This document shows, one piece after another, positions 12,231-22,761 of a stretch of 64,000 bases of DNA. The first letter of the stretch is position 1. Each line of letters opens with the position of its first letter. The notes beneath the pieces are model-generated. The model ran no database searches. It was not told where the DNA came from and saw only the letters and a list, made by a program, of their open reading frames with translations. Made by a program: the position numbers and the translations under genes. Source of the stretch: Rhizobium etli CFN 42 (GTDB lineage Bacteria; Pseudomonadota; Alphaproteobacteria; Rhizobiales; Rhizobiaceae); assembly GCF_000092045.1 (NCBI RefSeq), contig NC_007761.1, positions 3,977,501 through 4,041,500 of the forward strand, in the 5' to 3' direction.

Positions 12231-13007
12231 TCATATAGGCTCGGAGAGAGCCCTTGCAAAGGTCAAAACCGTTATCTCGGCCGCACCCGCCTTGCGCAGC
12301 GTTCGGCTTGCGGCGGCAACCGTCGCCCCTGTCGTATAGACGTCGTCAACAAGGACGATGCGTTTGCCGGAAATGTCGTTCTCGCGACCCTTGGCAATCG
12401 CGAAAGCGCCTCTTACATTGTCCTCGCGCGCCTTGGCGCCAAGGCCGACCTGCTGACTGGTGCGCTTGACGCGGATGAGCGTTGCGGCAAACAGCGGCTT
12501 GCCCGATAGCCTCGCCATATCGCGGGCAAGTTCGGCAGCCTGGTTGAACTTGCGGGCCAGCATGCGGGTGCGGTGCAGCGGCACCGGAATCAGCGCATCG
12601 CAGCTTTCGACCGTCCCATCGGAAGCGCGCAGCATCCAGCCGGCCATCATCGGCGCCAGATCGGTGCGATCGCGATATTTCAACCCGTGAACGAGATCCC
12701 GGACGGCATGGTCGTGCGTCGCCGCTGACCGCAGCCGGTCGAAAGGCGGCGGATTGGCGATCGCCTCGGCGCTGAGGATGCCGGCGCCGAGATCATGTGA
12801 GAAGGGAATGCCGAGCACTTCGCAATAGGGCCGCTCGATGAATCGGATGCCGGACCAGCATTTCGCACACAGTCCGCGATGGCCGCCGGTCGAAATGCCG
12901 CAGACGGAACAGGCGGGCGGATAGAGAAAATCGGCAAGCGCCGAAAACGGCCGCAGGAGATGCGCCCGGAGCAAATCTGCCGGCCATTCGGAATCGATCC
13001 GTTTCAT
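12231..13007 (-). CDS. comF: ComF family phosphoribosyltransferase-like protein
   Basis: 258-aa ComF/GntX-type protein. The N-terminal double zinc-ribbon has C33-x-x-C36 and C47-x-x-C50. The C-terminal type I phosphoribosyltransferase fold carries the PRPP loop VLVDDVYTTGATV (about 218-230). ComF is needed for DNA uptake in naturally competent bacteria, but its biochemical role in Rhizobiales is unknown. It is the first gene of a four-gene minus-strand cluster and divergent from the methyltransferase gene at 13084. Confidence 0.92.
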   Translation of the reverse strand: MKRIDSEWPADLLRAHLLRPFSALADFLYPPACSVCGISTGGHRGLCAKCWSGIRFIERPYCEVLGIPFSHDLGAGILSAEAIANPPPFDRLRSAATHDHAVRDLVHGLKYRDRTDLAPMMAGWMLRASDGTVESCDALIPVPLHRTRMLARKFNQAAELARDMARLSGKPLFAATLIRVKRTSQQVGLGAKAREDNVRGAFAIAKGRENDISGKRIVLVDDVYTTGATVAAASRTLRKAGAAEITVLTFARALSEPI

Positions 13008-13083
13008 AAAGTCGAGACTAGCCTGTTCTCTTCGAAAGGAAAATCGCCTTGCCGCTTCAGCGAGCCGGGACTATGGACATCCC

Positions 13084-13968
13084 ATGGAAACGATCTTCGA
13101 CAGAGCTCTGATCGCCGCACATCGCCATCGCGCGCTTGTCAACAACGACCTGAAAGCCGCTTTCCTGCTCGACATCGCGGCCGAGGAAATGGCCGAGAGA
13201 CTTGATGTCGTCGAGCGGCGCTTCGAAACCGCCGTTGAATTGCATGGCATGACCGGTGCAGCCGCCCGCGCGGCAATGACGACGGGCAAGATCGGCACGA
13301 TGATCCGCGTCGAGAGCGAGAAGGCCTATGCGGGCCCGGGCGAAACCTTGATCGAGGCGCCTCTCGAGGAGGTGCCGCTTGCGCCGCAATCGGCCAATCT
13401 TATCCTCGCGCCGCTCAGCCTACATCTGACCAACGACACGCCGGGTGTTTTCATCCAGATTCGCCGCGCCCTGAAGCCGGACGGCCTGTTCCTGGCGGCC
13501 ATCCCCGGCGCTAGCACGCTGCAGGAACTGCGCGACGTACTCTTGGCAGCCGAGGTCGAGATGACGGGCGGTGCAAGCCCGCGCGTCATCCCATTCGCCG
13601 ATGTGCGCGATGTCGGCAGTCTGATGCAGCGCGCCGGCTTCACCCTTCCGGTGATCGATGCTGAGAACTATACGGTCCGGTATGACTCGCTCTTTCCGCT
13701 CATGCACGATCTCAGGGCGATGGGCATGAGCAATCCGCTTGCAGCCCGCAGTCGCATGCCGCTGACGCGCGCCTTCTTCCTGCGCGCGGCGGAGATCTAC
13801 GCCGAGCGCTATTCCGATCCCGACGGACGTATTCGCGCGACATTCTCGATCATCTATGTCTCCGGATGGGCTCCGCATGACAGCCAGCAGAAGCCGCTCC
13901 AGCCGGGCTCGGCCAAAGCACGCCTTGCCGACGCGCTGAAAGTGGACGAACACAAGGTCAGGCAGTGA
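13084..13968 (+). CDS. NDUFAF5/BioC-like SAM-dependent methyltransferase-fold protein
   Basis: 294-aa class I methyltransferase-fold protein. The motif I region is weak (AVELHGMTGAA), while the later blocks (LILAPLSLHLTNDTPGVF, RRALKPDGLFLAAIPG) are clear. This pattern is that of the bacterial relatives of mitochondrial NDUFAF5, a complex I assembly factor that hydroxylates an arginine of NDUFS7 rather than methylating. Whether this protein acts on complex I is inference. It starts 76 bases from the divergent comF. Confidence 0.82.
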   Translation: METIFDRALIAAHRHRALVNNDLKAAFLLDIAAEEMAERLDVVERRFETAVELHGMTGAAARAAMTTGKIGTMIRVESEKAYAGPGETLIEAPLEEVPLAPQSANLILAPLSLHLTNDTPGVFIQIRRALKPDGLFLAAIPGASTLQELRDVLLAAEVEMTGGASPRVIPFADVRDVGSLMQRAGFTLPVIDAENYTVRYDSLFPLMHDLRAMGMSNPLAARSRMPLTRAFFLRAAEIYAERYSDPDGRIRATFSIIYVSGWAPHDSQQKPLQPGSAKARLADALKVDEHKVRQ

Positions 13969-13983
13969 TCGTCGGCACCTTCG

Positions 13984-14151
13984 TCAATTGACGGTGATAT
14001 TGTTGGTGACCACGTTGAAGACGTTCTGCAGGCTGCCGGTGAAGATGCCGAGACCGGAGACAAGCGCTGTGCAAATGATGGCGGCGATCAGGCCGTATTC
14101 CACCGCCGTTGCGCCTGTGTCGTCCGCAAGAAATGCTTTCCAAAGACGCAT
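13984..14151 (-). CDS. Flp/Fap-type pilin (orphan)
   Basis: Type IVb pilin precursor of 55 aa. Reading the minus strand gives MRLWKAFLADDTGATAVEYG at the N-terminus. The TadV prepilin-peptidase motif G/x4-E-Y is G13-ATAV-E18-Y19, predicting a 42-residue mature pilin, followed by one hydrophobic helix (about 20-40) and an Asn/Val-rich tail. Size and motif are diagnostic of Flp pilins. No tad/cpa assembly genes are within this window, so it depends on a locus elsewhere. An upstream GGTTGGGG stretch could act as a weak ribosome binding site. Confidence 0.9.
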   Translation of the reverse strand: MRLWKAFLADDTGATAVEYGLIAAIICTALVSGLGIFTGSLQNVFNVVTNNITVN

Positions 14152-14233
14152 ACCCCAACCTTCTGCGTGAACCGCCTGACAACCATCAATTCCACGGCCA
14201 CCGGGCGATGGCCGTCATTCCAAGCATCCGGCT

Positions 14234-14551
14234 TCAGCAACCGACGCCGACGCCGTAGCCTTGGACGACGCAGACCGAACCGGGCGTATCCTGAAGGACG
14301 CTACGACGAATCGTATAGTGCTTGCCGCTTTCGTTCTTCGGAATCGATCCGGTCGTGATCGTATCGAAATCGACCGGTGCGCTCGCAAACACGCTTTTCT
14401 TCGAGGAATCCGCAAGCATGGGCGTCAGAATCAACGTCAGCGCGACCACCGCCGTGCCGAACAGAAGGGCGATATTGAGCGCACCCGTCCTGCGCGAGGC
14501 AGACGAGGCCCGTTCCTTTTCCCGGACAGCTTTCCAGAAATCATCGTCCAT
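14234..14551 (-). CDS. Small single-pass membrane protein with TTGSIP motif
   Basis: 105-aa protein without a family I can name. Start at 14551 (MDDDFWKAVREKER) is preferred because it gives a charged N-terminus followed by one hydrophobic span (about 25-48, ALNIALLFGTAVVALTLILT). The outer segment contains the TTGSIP motif often seen in rhizobial periplasmic-facing proteins and a C-terminal Gly-rich stretch ending in Cys. Likely inner-membrane anchored with its C-terminus outside. It lies 82 bases upstream of the Flp pilin on the same strand, so the two may be co-transcribed. Confidence 0.7.
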   Translation of the reverse strand: MDDDFWKAVREKERASSASRRTGALNIALLFGTAVVALTLILTPMLADSSKKSVFASAPVDFDTITTGSIPKNESGKHYTIRRSVLQDTPGSVCVVQGYGVGVGC

Positions 14552-14773
14552 GACGTCAAGCCTTTTATACACGCACGCCAGATGCTTGATTGAGGCCGAT
14601 CTTTGGCAGAAGGTGTTAAACGATCCATTAATATCCACAGCCGAAAACGCCGCGCCGCAATAATAATCAGCTAATGCTAATACATCTTGCCCGGAAGCGT
14701 GCAGCGGTTTCAGGATAACGACATGCAATGCTATAAGCGCATCACGCCCCCGATCAAGTTCAACGGGCGCGTT

Positions 14774-15187
14774 TTAAAGCAAATCCTGCAGCATCGGGAT
14801 AAGCGGCTCGTCGGCCGGCGGCATGGGGTAGTCGCGCAGCGCCTGCGCACGCACCCATTTCAAAGCCTGCCCCTCACGGCCCTGGGCAGTCCCCTCATAG
14901 CGCCGGCAGATATAAAGCGGCATCAACAGGTGGAACGTGTCGTAGGAATGGCTGGCAAAGGTCAGCGGCGCGAGGCACGCGATCTTGGTCTTGACACCAA
15001 GCTCTTCCTCGAGCTCGCGCACCAGCGTCTCTTCCGGAGTCTCGCCGGGCTCGACTTTCCCTCCGGGAAATTCCCAGAGCCCCGCCAGCGACTTTCCCTC
15101 CGGACGCTGTGCCAATAGGATACGCCCATCTGCATCGATCAACGCACAGGCGGCGACCAGCAGTATTTTTCGGCCTGCCTCGCTCAT
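14774..15187 (-). CDS. mutT: Nudix hydrolase, MutT-type 8-oxo-dGTP diphosphatase
   Basis: 137-aa Nudix enzyme that cleanses oxidised GTP from the nucleotide pool. The complete Nudix box GX5EX7REUXEEXGU runs from G43 to V65 (GGKVEPGE...RELEEELGV). [17 protein letters not shown] is typical of MutT. The ATG at 15187 overlaps the stop of the upstream GNAT gene (ATGA), fixing the start and implying translational coupling. It is the last gene of the argJ-GNAT-mutT unit. Confidence 0.93.
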   Translation of the reverse strand: MSEAGRKILLVAACALIDADGRILLAQRPEGKSLAGLWEFPGGKVEPGETPEETLVRELEEELGVKTKIACLAPLTFASHSYDTFHLLMPLYICRRYEGTAQGREGQALKWVRAQALRDYPMPPADEPLIPMLQDLL

Positions 15188-15990
15188 CGCGCCTCTCGCT
15201 GCCAATAGCAATAATGATAGGCGTCGCGAAAACCGAGGCGCTCGTAAAGCGCGATGGCCGGCCGATTGGAAAGCCTGACCTGCAGCCAGGCCGAGCGGGC
15301 GCTGCGCATGCGCGCCCAGCGCAGCGCCGAGGTGAGGATTTCGGTGCCGAGCCCCTCGCGCCGCCTCGTTTCGCAGACTGAAAGCGACATGATGCCGGCA
15401 AGATCGTTGTCCTGGACGCAGAGCACGGTTGCGAGCGGTCCCTCCACGGCATTCTCGATCATGAACAGACCCGACGGCGGCTTGATCGCCGAAATGATTT
15501 CGGCAAGCGCCGGCTTCAAGCTCAGCGGCCCCCTGTCGACCGCGAGGTTGGCATCGACGAAACGGCCGACATCATGGGTTGGCAGATGATCGAGCGTATC
15601 CGGCAGCTCGGCCTCGGCGAGATCGCAGGTCATCACCACGGTCTCGTCGAACCGCGTCCAGTTCCGGGCGCTGAGAAGCTCGATCAGCACCGGTGAGGCG
15701 AGCGGCGTCTGACGGACCACGGCGGCGCGGCCATAGGCCTCGAACTTCCGGCTCGCCTTTTCCAGACGGATCTCGACGTCGCGATGGTCCGAGGGGTCGA
15801 GCGGTACGATGGAGTTCAGCCGGTTGGACGGGTGGCCCGCCGTCAGCCGCACCTGCCAGCTGCCATCATATTGCACGGACGCCGCCGGCCAGGCGCGAAA
15901 GCCGACGGCCTCCAGCCTGCGGACCAACGGCAGATTCTTTGAAGATATGGATGCCTGCACCAATGGACGATCAGCTCCGATAGTCGCCAT
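15184..15990 (-). CDS. GNAT family N-acetyltransferase
   Basis: 268-aa acetyltransferase. The C-terminal half holds the GNAT core: the acetyl-CoA pyrophosphate loop [14 protein letters not shown] (about 205-218) and the final [16 protein letters not shown]. The N-terminal half resembles a degenerate second GNAT copy. Substrate unknown. Start is uncertain: ATG at 15990 or at 16002; both lie inside the 3' end of argJ, so it is coupled to argJ by a 20-32-base overlap. Confidence 0.85.
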   Translation of the reverse strand: MATIGADRPLVQASISSKNLPLVRRLEAVGFRAWPAASVQYDGSWQVRLTAGHPSNRLNSIVPLDPSDHRDVEIRLEKASRKFEAYGRAAVVRQTPLASPVLIELLSARNWTRFDETVVMTCDLAEAELPDTLDHLPTHDVGRFVDANLAVDRGPLSLKPALAEIISAIKPPSGLFMIENAVEGPLATVLCVQDNDLAGIMSLSVCETRRREGLGTEILTSALRWARMRSARSAWLQVRLSNRPAIALYERLGFRDAYHYCYWQREAR

Positions 15991-17212
15991 TGATTGCAAC
16001 ATATTCCTTGGTGAGGTCGCAGGTCCAGACGGTTGCCGACCCAGTGCCGAGGCCGATATCGACTTTAACGGGGATATCCTGCGCTTTCATCACATTCGAG
16101 GCGGCTGCCTCGGAATAATCCGGGTCACGCTCGCCGTTGACGGCGACCCTGATGTCCCCGAACCAGATGGCGAGCCGGTCACGGTCGGCCATCTCGCCGG
16201 ATTTGCCGACCGCCATGACGATACGGCCCCAATTGGCGTCTTCGCCGGCGGCCGCCGTCTTGACGAGCGGCGAATTGGCGATCGACAGCGCAATACGCTT
16301 GGCGGCGGCATCGCTCTCGGCGCCCGTTACAGTGATTTCGAGCATCTTGGTGGCGCCTTCGCCGTCGCGCACCACCTGCAGAGACAGGTCCTTCAGCACT
16401 TCGTTCAGGGCCGCCCTGAAAGCAGCAAGGCGCGGATCATCGGCGCGTTCGATGCGGGCTTGGCCGTCCTCGGCCGCAGCCCCCGTCGCAAACAGCATCA
16501 GCGTATCGGAGGTGGACGTGTCGCTGTCGACGGTCATGGAATTGAAGGTCGGCCCGACGCCGTCGGACAAAAGCACCTGCAGCGCTTCGGACGCGATGTC
16601 GGCATCCGTGACGACGAAGGAGAGCATCGTCGCCATGTCGGGCGCAATCATGCCGGCGCCCTTGGCAATGCCGTTGATCGTCACGGCCACGCCGCCGATC
16701 TCGGCGCTGCGGGTCGAAACCTTCGGATAGGTATCGGTCGTCATGATCGCCTTGGCGGCTTCGAACCAGAAATCGCCAGTCGCCTCGGCCTGCATCCTGT
16801 CAAGAACGCCGGCGAATTTGGTGGCGTCGAGCGGCTCGCCGATGACGCCGGTCGATGCCAGATAGATCTCGTTTTCGCCGCAGCCGACGGCCGCAGCAGC
16901 CGACTTCGCCGTCAGCGCAGTCGCTTGGCGGCCCTTCATGCCGGTAAAGGCATTGGCGTTGCCGGAGTTGACGACGACGGCGCGCGCAGTGCCGTGCGGC
17001 AAGTTCGCACGGCAGAAATCGACTGGCGCGGAGGGGCATTTGGATCGGGTGAAGACGCCCGCGACCGATGCCGGCTTATCGAAGACCATCATCAGCACGT
17101 CGGTGCGGTTCTTGTACTTGATGCCGGCCGAAGCCGTCGCCATGCGCACGCCGCGCAGCGAAGGCATCGGAACGAAGGATTTCGGGGCGAGCGGCGAAAC
17201 GGAACCGGACAT
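15971..17212 (-). CDS. argJ: Bifunctional ornithine acetyltransferase / N-acetylglutamate synthase ArgJ
   Basis: 413-aa enzyme that transfers acetyl from N-acetylornithine to glutamate in the cyclic arginine pathway. The autoproteolytic site that splits alpha and beta chains is seen as [16 protein letters not shown], with cleavage expected between A194 and T195. The start at 17212 ([10 protein letters not shown]) is preferred over 17227. It lies 113 bases downstream of the foldase gene behind a hairpin, so it likely has its own promoter, and it leads the GNAT and mutT genes. Confidence 0.96.
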   Translation of the reverse strand: MSGSVSPLAPKSFVPMPSLRGVRMATASAGIKYKNRTDVLMMVFDKPASVAGVFTRSKCPSAPVDFCRANLPHGTARAVVVNSGNANAFTGMKGRQATALTAKSAAAAVGCGENEIYLASTGVIGEPLDATKFAGVLDRMQAEATGDFWFEAAKAIMTTDTYPKVSTRSAEIGGVAVTINGIAKGAGMIAPDMATMLSFVVTDADIASEALQVLLSDGVGPTFNSMTVDSDTSTSDTLMLFATGAAAEDGQARIERADDPRLAAFRAALNEVLKDLSLQVVRDGEGATKMLEITVTGAESDAAAKRIALSIANSPLVKTAAAGEDANWGRIVMAVGKSGEMADRDRLAIWFGDIRVAVNGERDPDYSEAAASNVMKAQDIPVKVDIGLGTGSATVWTCDLTKEYVAINGDYRS

Positions 17213-17292
17213 GATGAAACCTGCCAATGAGCATTTCCCGGCGACTGAAAGAACCGGCTCGCCGTCCGGAAATGCGACAACAACGATAGCGA

Positions 17293-17315
17293 AGGGCCCG
17301 GAAGAACCGGGCCCT
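17293..17315 (-). terminator. Hairpin between the foldase gene and argJ
   Basis: Perfect 9-bp inverted repeat AGGGCCCGG / CCGGGCCCT with a 5-base loop, 10 bases beyond the stop of the peptidyl-prolyl isomerase gene. No good U-tract follows on the minus strand, so it may be a weak terminator or an RNA 3' end protector. Confidence 0.55.
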
Positions 17316-17325
17316 GATGCGAATA

Positions 17326-18207
17326 TTACTGCTTCGGCGCCGGCTGGGGGGGCTCGCTGCCTGGCTCCGGCTGCTTGTTGGCCTCGTCGTAACCCTTGCG
17401 CAGCGTCTCGTCCGAGATCTCGATCTTGGCAGACGACTTGGCCTGGTTGAGGAGGGCAAGATACTTGTCGCGCATGACGAGCTGACGAACCTGGTCCTGC
17501 ACTTGGTCGAAAGGCGGCGGCGGAGCGTCGCGCTTGTCCTCGACCTTGATGACATGATAGCCGAAATCGGTCTTGACGGGCGTCTTGGAATAGGCGCCCT
17601 TCTCGAGCGCAAAGGCTGCGTCCTCGAATTCCTTGACCATGCGGCCGCGCGAGAAATAGCCGAGATCGCCGCCTTCCGACTTGTTCGGATCAGTGGATTT
17701 TTCCTTGGCGAGTTCGGCGAAATCCTTGCCGGCGTCGAGCTGCTTGATGATGTCCTTGGCTTCATCCTCGGTCTTCACCAGGATGTGGCGGGCGTGGACT
17801 TCCTCCTGCTTCGGCAGGGCTGCGACTTCCTTGTCGTAACGAGCTTTGATTTCGTCAGGCGTCACGGTGTCGACGACGTGCTTCTTGAAATAGGCATTGT
17901 GAAGCTCGCGGTCGGTGAGATACTGCATGCGCTTCTTGAATTCGTCGGTCTGCTCGAGCTTCTCCGTCGTCGCGCCGGCCGCAAGCAGCTTCACATCGAT
18001 GGCGGCGGACAGCGCTGCGACCTTCTTCTGGTCGTCTGGAAGCTGTGCCAGCTGCGGATCGAGGTTGGCGACGGCGAGATCGAGCTCAGACTGGTGGATC
18101 TCCAGATTGCCGACCTTGGCGACGACGGCGTCCTCTGCATGGGCAGGAGCCTGGAATGCAACAAAAGTTGCAAACGCCAGCACGGCGAATTTATTGGTGC
18201 TCAACAT
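17326..18207 (-). CDS. Periplasmic peptidyl-prolyl cis-trans isomerase, parvulin (PpiC/SurA type)
   Basis: 293-aa foldase of the envelope. It has a signal peptide with cleavage predicted after AHA (residue 24), a SurA-like helical N-terminal part, the parvulin domain at about 135-225 ([12 protein letters not shown]...[13 protein letters not shown]...[14 protein letters not shown]), and a Pro/Gln-rich C-terminus. Start at 18207 (MLSTNKF) gives a clean signal peptide; 18222 is possible. It is divergent from secA, pairing export and periplasmic folding across a 246-base gap. Confidence 0.92.
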   Translation of the reverse strand: MLSTNKFAVLAFATFVAFQAPAHAEDAVVAKVGNLEIHQSELDLAVANLDPQLAQLPDDQKKVAALSAAIDVKLLAAGATTEKLEQTDEFKKRMQYLTDRELHNAYFKKHVVDTVTPDEIKARYDKEVAALPKQEEVHARHILVKTEDEAKDIIKQLDAGKDFAELAKEKSTDPNKSEGGDLGYFSRGRMVKEFEDAAFALEKGAYSKTPVKTDFGYHVIKVEDKRDAPPPPFDQVQDQVRQLVMRDKYLALLNQAKSSAKIEISDETLRKGYDEANKQPEPGSEPPQPAPKQ

Positions 18208-18310
18208 CAAATAACCCTTCACAGTTACATCGCCGGCTTCAGCATCGCCTATTCCAGCTCAAAATAGCCATCAACACCGGATTGTGGCCTTTCTGTATCC
18301 GCCAAATCCG

Positions 18311-18338
18311 TTGACATCATTCGACCCCCCTCTTATCT
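18311..18338 (+). promoter_or_regulatory. Predicted sigma-70-type promoter of secA
   Basis: TTGACA at 18311-18316 and TTATCT at 18333-18338, spaced by 16 bases. It lies about 115 bases before the secA start. The -35 box is a perfect match to the housekeeping consensus. Confidence 0.55.
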
Positions 18339-18453
18339 GTCACGCAACCTCGCGTCCAGAACAGTTTCCGGGCGTTTCAAGGCGTGCGCCTTATTTTCGG
18401 CTGGGCCGCGAACAAGAAACGTCGCGGATGAATATTGAGAAAGGACCAGTCAT

Positions 18454-21168
18454 ATGGTCAGCTTTGGCGGTATAGCCCGCAAGTTATTTGGGTCGTCCAA
18501 TGATCGCCGCGTGCGGTCCTACCAGCCGAACGTCGCCGCGATCAACTCCATCGAAGAGAAGACGAAGGCGCTGACGGACGAGCAGCTCGCGGCAAAAACC
18601 GTCGAATTCCGCGCCCTCCTCGCCGAAGGCAAGACGCTCGACGACATCCTGATTCCCGCCTTCGCCGTCGTGCGCGAGGCCTCGCGCCGCGTTCTCGGTC
18701 TGCGACCTTTCGACGTACAGCTGATCGGCGGCATGATCCTGCACTCGAATGCGATCGCCGAGATGAAGACCGGCGAAGGCAAGACCCTTGTCGCCACCCT
18801 GCCGGTCTACCTGAACGCGCTTTCCGGCAAGGGCGTGCACGTCGTCACCGTCAACGACTATCTTGCCCAGCGCGATGCCGCGACCATGGGCCGCGTCTAC
18901 GGCTTCCTCGGCATGACCACCGGCGTCATCGTCCATGGCCTCTCCGACGAGGAGCGCCGCGCGGCCTATGCTTGCGATATCACCTATGCCACCAACAACG
19001 AACTCGGCTTCGATTATCTGCGCGATAATATGAAGTACGAGAAGAACCAGATGGTCCAGCGCGGCCACAATTTCGCGATCGTCGACGAAGTGGACTCGAT
19101 CCTCGTCGACGAGGCGCGCACGCCGCTGATCATTTCCGGTCCGCTCGACGACCGCTCCGAGCTTTACAATACGATCGACGCCTTCATTCCGCTGCTCGCG
19201 CCCAGTGATTACGAGATCGACGAGAAGCAGCGTTCCGCCAACTTCTCCGAGGAGGGGACCGAGAAGCTGGAAAACCTGCTGCGTCAGGCCGGCCTTCTCA
19301 AAGGTAACGCGCTCTACGACATCGAGAACGTCGCGATCGTCCACCACATCAACAATGCGCTGAAGGCCCACAAACTCTTCCAGCGCGACAAGGACTATAT
19401 TGTCCGCAACGACGAAGTCGTCATCATCGATGAATTCACCGGCCGCATGATGCCGGGCCGGCGTTATTCGGAAGGCCAGCACCAGGCGCTCGAAGCCAAG
19501 GAAAAGGTGCAGATCCAGCCGGAAAACCAGACACTGGCGTCTATCACTTTCCAAAACTACTTCCGCATGTACGACAAGCTCGCCGGCATGACGGGTACGG
19601 CGCAGACGGAAGCGGAAGAATTCGGTAACATCTACAATCTCGACGTCATCGAGGTCCCGACCAACCTGCCGATCAAGCGTATCGATGAGGACGACGAGGT
19701 CTATCGAACCTTCGACGAGAAGTTCAAGGCCATCATCGAGGAGATCCTCGACGCTCACAAGCGCGGTCAGCCGGTGCTCGTCGGCACTACCTCGATCGAG
19801 AAGTCTGAACTGCTCGCCGAGCGTATGCGCAAGCAGGGCTTCAACGATTTCCAGGTGCTGAACGCTCGCTACCACGAGCAGGAAGCCTATATCGTTGCCC
19901 AGGCCGGCGTGCCGGGCGCCGTTACGATCGCCACCAATATGGCCGGCCGCGGCACCGACATTCAGCTCGGCGGCAACCTTGATATGCGCATCGAGCGCGA
20001 GCTCGGCGAACTCGAAGCCGGTCCGGAGCGCGACGCCAGGGTCCAGGCGATCGTCGAGGAGATCAAGGAGCTCAAGCAGAAGGCGCTCGCCGCCGGCGGT
20101 CTCTACGTCATCGCCACCGAACGCCACGAGAGCCGGCGCATCGACAACCAGCTGCGCGGCCGCTCCGGCCGCCAGGGCGATCCCGGCCGCTCGAAATTCT
20201 ACCTTTCGCTTCAGGACGACCTGATGCGCATCTTCGGCTCCGACCGCATGGACAGCATGCTGACCAAGCTCGGCCTCAAGGAGGGCGAGGCGATCGTCCA
20301 TCCCTGGATCAACAAGGCTCTCGAGCGCGCGCAGAAGAAGGTCGAAGCCCGCAACTTCGATATCCGCAAGAATCTGCTGAAGTATGACGACGTCCTCAAC
20401 GATCAGCGCAAGGTGATTTTCGAGCAGCGTCTCGAACTGATGGAATCGACCAATATTTCCGAGACCGTCTCCGACATGCGCCGCGAAGTGATCGAGGATC
20501 TGGTCGAGAAGCATATCCCCGAGCGCGCCTATGCCGAACAGTGGGATGCCGTCGGCCTGAAGACCGGCGTTGCAAATATCCTGAACCTCGATCTGCCGAT
20601 CGAGGAGTGGTTCAAGGAAGAAGGCATCGGCGAAGACGACATTCGCGAGCGCCTGACGCAAGCCGCCAACGCCGCCTTTACCGAAAAGGCCGAGCGCTTC
20701 GGCGACGACATCATGCATTATGTCGAACGCTCGATCGTCATGCAGACGCTCGATCATCTCTGGCGCGAGCATATCGTCAACCTCGACCATCTGCGCTCCG
20801 TCATCGGTTTCCGCGGTTATGCCCAGCGCGATCCGCTGCAGGAATACAAGTCGGAAGCCTTCGAACTTTTCACCGGCCTCCTCAACAATCTGCGCGAGGC
20901 CGTCACCGCCCAGCTGATGCGCGTCGAGCTGGTGCAGCAGGCGCCGGCTGAGCCGGAACCGCCGCTGATGCAGGCCCATCATCTCGATCCGACGACCGGG
21001 GAGGACGATTTCGCCCCGATCTACCAGGCCTCCGAAGTCATCGTCTCGCCTGAAAACCGCAATCCGGAGGACCCTACCACCTGGGGCAAGGTCGGGCGCA
21101 ATGAGGCCTGCCCTTGCGGCTCCGGCAAGAAATACAAGCATTGCCACGGCGCTTTCGAGCAGGTCTGA
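18454..21168 (+). CDS. secA: Preprotein translocase ATPase SecA
   Basis: Motor ATPase of the Sec pathway, 904 aa. Seen: Walker A (MKTGEGKT, 104-111), DEVD box ([12 protein letters not shown]), the preprotein cross-linking domain, second NBD motifs ([28 protein letters not shown]), helical scaffold and wing, and the C-terminal zinc-binding SEC-C motif with C886, C888, C897 and H898 that contacts SecB and lipids. The length is normal for Rhizobiales. Followed by a strong terminator. Confidence 0.99.
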
Positions 21169-21189
21169 GGCAAATCGCGAGAAGCTAGA

Positions 21190-21218
21190 AATGCCGCCTT
21201 CAAGGCGGCATTTTCTTT
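21190..21218 (+). terminator. Rho-independent terminator of secA
   Basis: Perfect 9-bp stem AATGCCGCC / GGCGGCATT with a 5-base loop, followed by TTCTTTTC, 21 bases after the secA stop. Confidence 0.88.
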
Positions 21219-21336
21219 TCTGCGGCAGCCCCGAAAACTCGGGCCTCCCGGCCGAATGGCGGCCGATCTGGAACCGTTTCTTAACCCTGTCCTGTCAAGA
21301 CTTCAGGGACGATTTGCCTGACCTTTAGAGTTTTGC

Positions 21337-22761
21337 GTGTTCATCATGGCGGTCATAGAAACAGCGGAGAAACTGCTGCCCGCGGGCCTGCGCCCGATCG
21401 GCGGCCGTATGCTGCGCATGTTTGCCGCCATGCTCACTGAACGCGGAGAAAAGGCCGCGGCCCGGCGCATGGCGCTGACGGCCTTCTCGATCCGCATCCT
21501 CAGCGCCGCGCTGGCCTTTATCTCGCAGATCGTGCTCGCACGGCTGATGGGCGAATATGAATATGGCATCTTCGTTTTCGTCTGGGTGCTGATCGTCGTC
21601 GTTGGCGATCTCTCCTGTCTCGGCTTCCACACCGCCATCGTCCGCTTCCTGCCGCAGTACAAGGCGGCGGGCGCTTTCGAGGAGATCCGCGGCCTGACCG
21701 GCACGGCGCGTACCTTCGCGCTGCTTTCCGGCACGGTGATGCTCGCCGCCGGCATGATCGGGCTGCATTTCTTCGGCGATATGATCGAAGCTTATTATCT
21801 CGTTCCGATCTTCATCGGCCTGCTTGCCATGCCGATGATCGCGCTCGGCGATATTCTGGAGGGCACGTCACGGGCGAACCATTGGCCGGTGATGGCGCTG
21901 AGCCCGGTCTATATCATCCGGCCGATCCTTATTATCGCCTTCATGCTGATCGCGATTGCGAGGGGTGCAGAGCATACGGCTGTCACTGCCATGCAGGCAG
22001 CGCTTGTCGCGACCTTCGTCACCGCTCTCGGCCAGTATGGCGCGACACTCTTCCGCCTCCGCCGGCACTATGACAAAGGTCCAAGCAAGGTCGATTTCCT
22101 CGCCTGGCTGGGCGTCGCCTTCCCGATCTTCCTCATTGAGGGCGTAAGTTTCCTGCTCACCAATTCCGATGTCATCGTTGTCGGCATTTTCCTTGAACCG
22201 CACGACGTCGCTATCTATTTCGCCGCCGCCAAGACCATGGCGCTGGTGCATTTCATCAATTTCTCGGTCAAGGCCGCTTCCGGCCCGCGCTTTTCCTCGA
22301 TCATTGCCGAAGGCGATCAATCCCAGCTCGCCAACGCCGCTGCCGACGCCGCCCGCTGGACCTTCTGGCCGGCGCTGGCGGTCGGTCTCGCGGTGCTCGC
22401 GGCCGGCCATCTGCTGCTGTCACTGTTCGGCGGCGCCTTTATGTCAGGTTATCTTGTCATGGCGATCCTGCTCGCCGGCATCCTTGCCAAGTCACTGGTC
22501 GGCCCGGCCGAAACGCTGCTGATGATGGCGGGCAAGCAGAACCTCTGTGTGGCGCTCTACGCCGCCGCATTGGCCGCCAATGTCGGCCTCAACCTTGCTT
22601 TGATCCCGCACTACGGCATCGAGGGCACCGCCGTCGCCACGGCCTCGGCCATGGCAGTCGAGGCTATCCTCCTGCATGTTGCCGTCCGCCGCACGCTCGG
22701 CTTCGTCCTGTTCGCCTTCGCCAGCCCCTCCGCCGCAACGCCAGAAATGAGAGTTCGATAG
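21337..22761 (+). CDS. Polysaccharide/lipid flippase, MOP (Wzx-like) family
   Basis: 474-aa integral membrane protein with about 12-14 hydrophobic segments, the pattern of oligosaccharide flippases in the MOP superfamily (early FSIRILSAALAFISQIVLARLMG segment, mid-protein GLLAMPMIALGDILEGTSRA). Such proteins move undecaprenyl- or lipid-linked glycans across the inner membrane. Substrate is unknown and no glycosyltransferases flank it. Its stop is immediately followed by the ATG of the next gene (TAGATG), implying strict co-expression with the acyltransferase. Confidence 0.85.
   Translation: MFIMAVIETAEKLLPAGLRPIGGRMLRMFAAMLTERGEKAAARRMALTAFSIRILSAALAFISQIVLARLMGEYEYGIFVFVWVLIVVVGDLSCLGFHTAIVRFLPQYKAAGAFEEIRGLTGTARTFALLSGTVMLAAGMIGLHFFGDMIEAYYLVPIFIGLLAMPMIALGDILEGTSRANHWPVMALSPVYIIRPILIIAFMLIAIARGAEHTAVTAMQAALVATFVTALGQYGATLFRLRRHYDKGPSKVDFLAWLGVAFPIFLIEGVSFLLTNSDVIVVGIFLEPHDVAIYFAAAKTMALVHFINFSVKAASGPRFSSIIAEGDQSQLANAAADAARWTFWPALAVGLAVLAAGHLLLSLFGGAFMSGYLVMAILLAGILAKSLVGPAETLLMMAGKQNLCVALYAAALAANVGLNLALIPHYGIEGTAVATASAMAVEAILLHVAVRRTLGFVLFAFASPSAATPEMRVR

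Noticed and set aside
13958..14182. 74-codon frame over the Flp pilin region
   Set aside because: Wrong frame; the pilin is read from 14151 to 13984 and has the diagnostic G-x4-E-Y motif.
18484..21147. Open frame of 887 codons antisense to almost all of secA
   Set aside because: Its translation is low in recognisable motifs, rich in His/Asp/Val/Leu patterns produced by complementing GC-biased third positions, and fully contained in secA. Treated as a codon-bias shadow.
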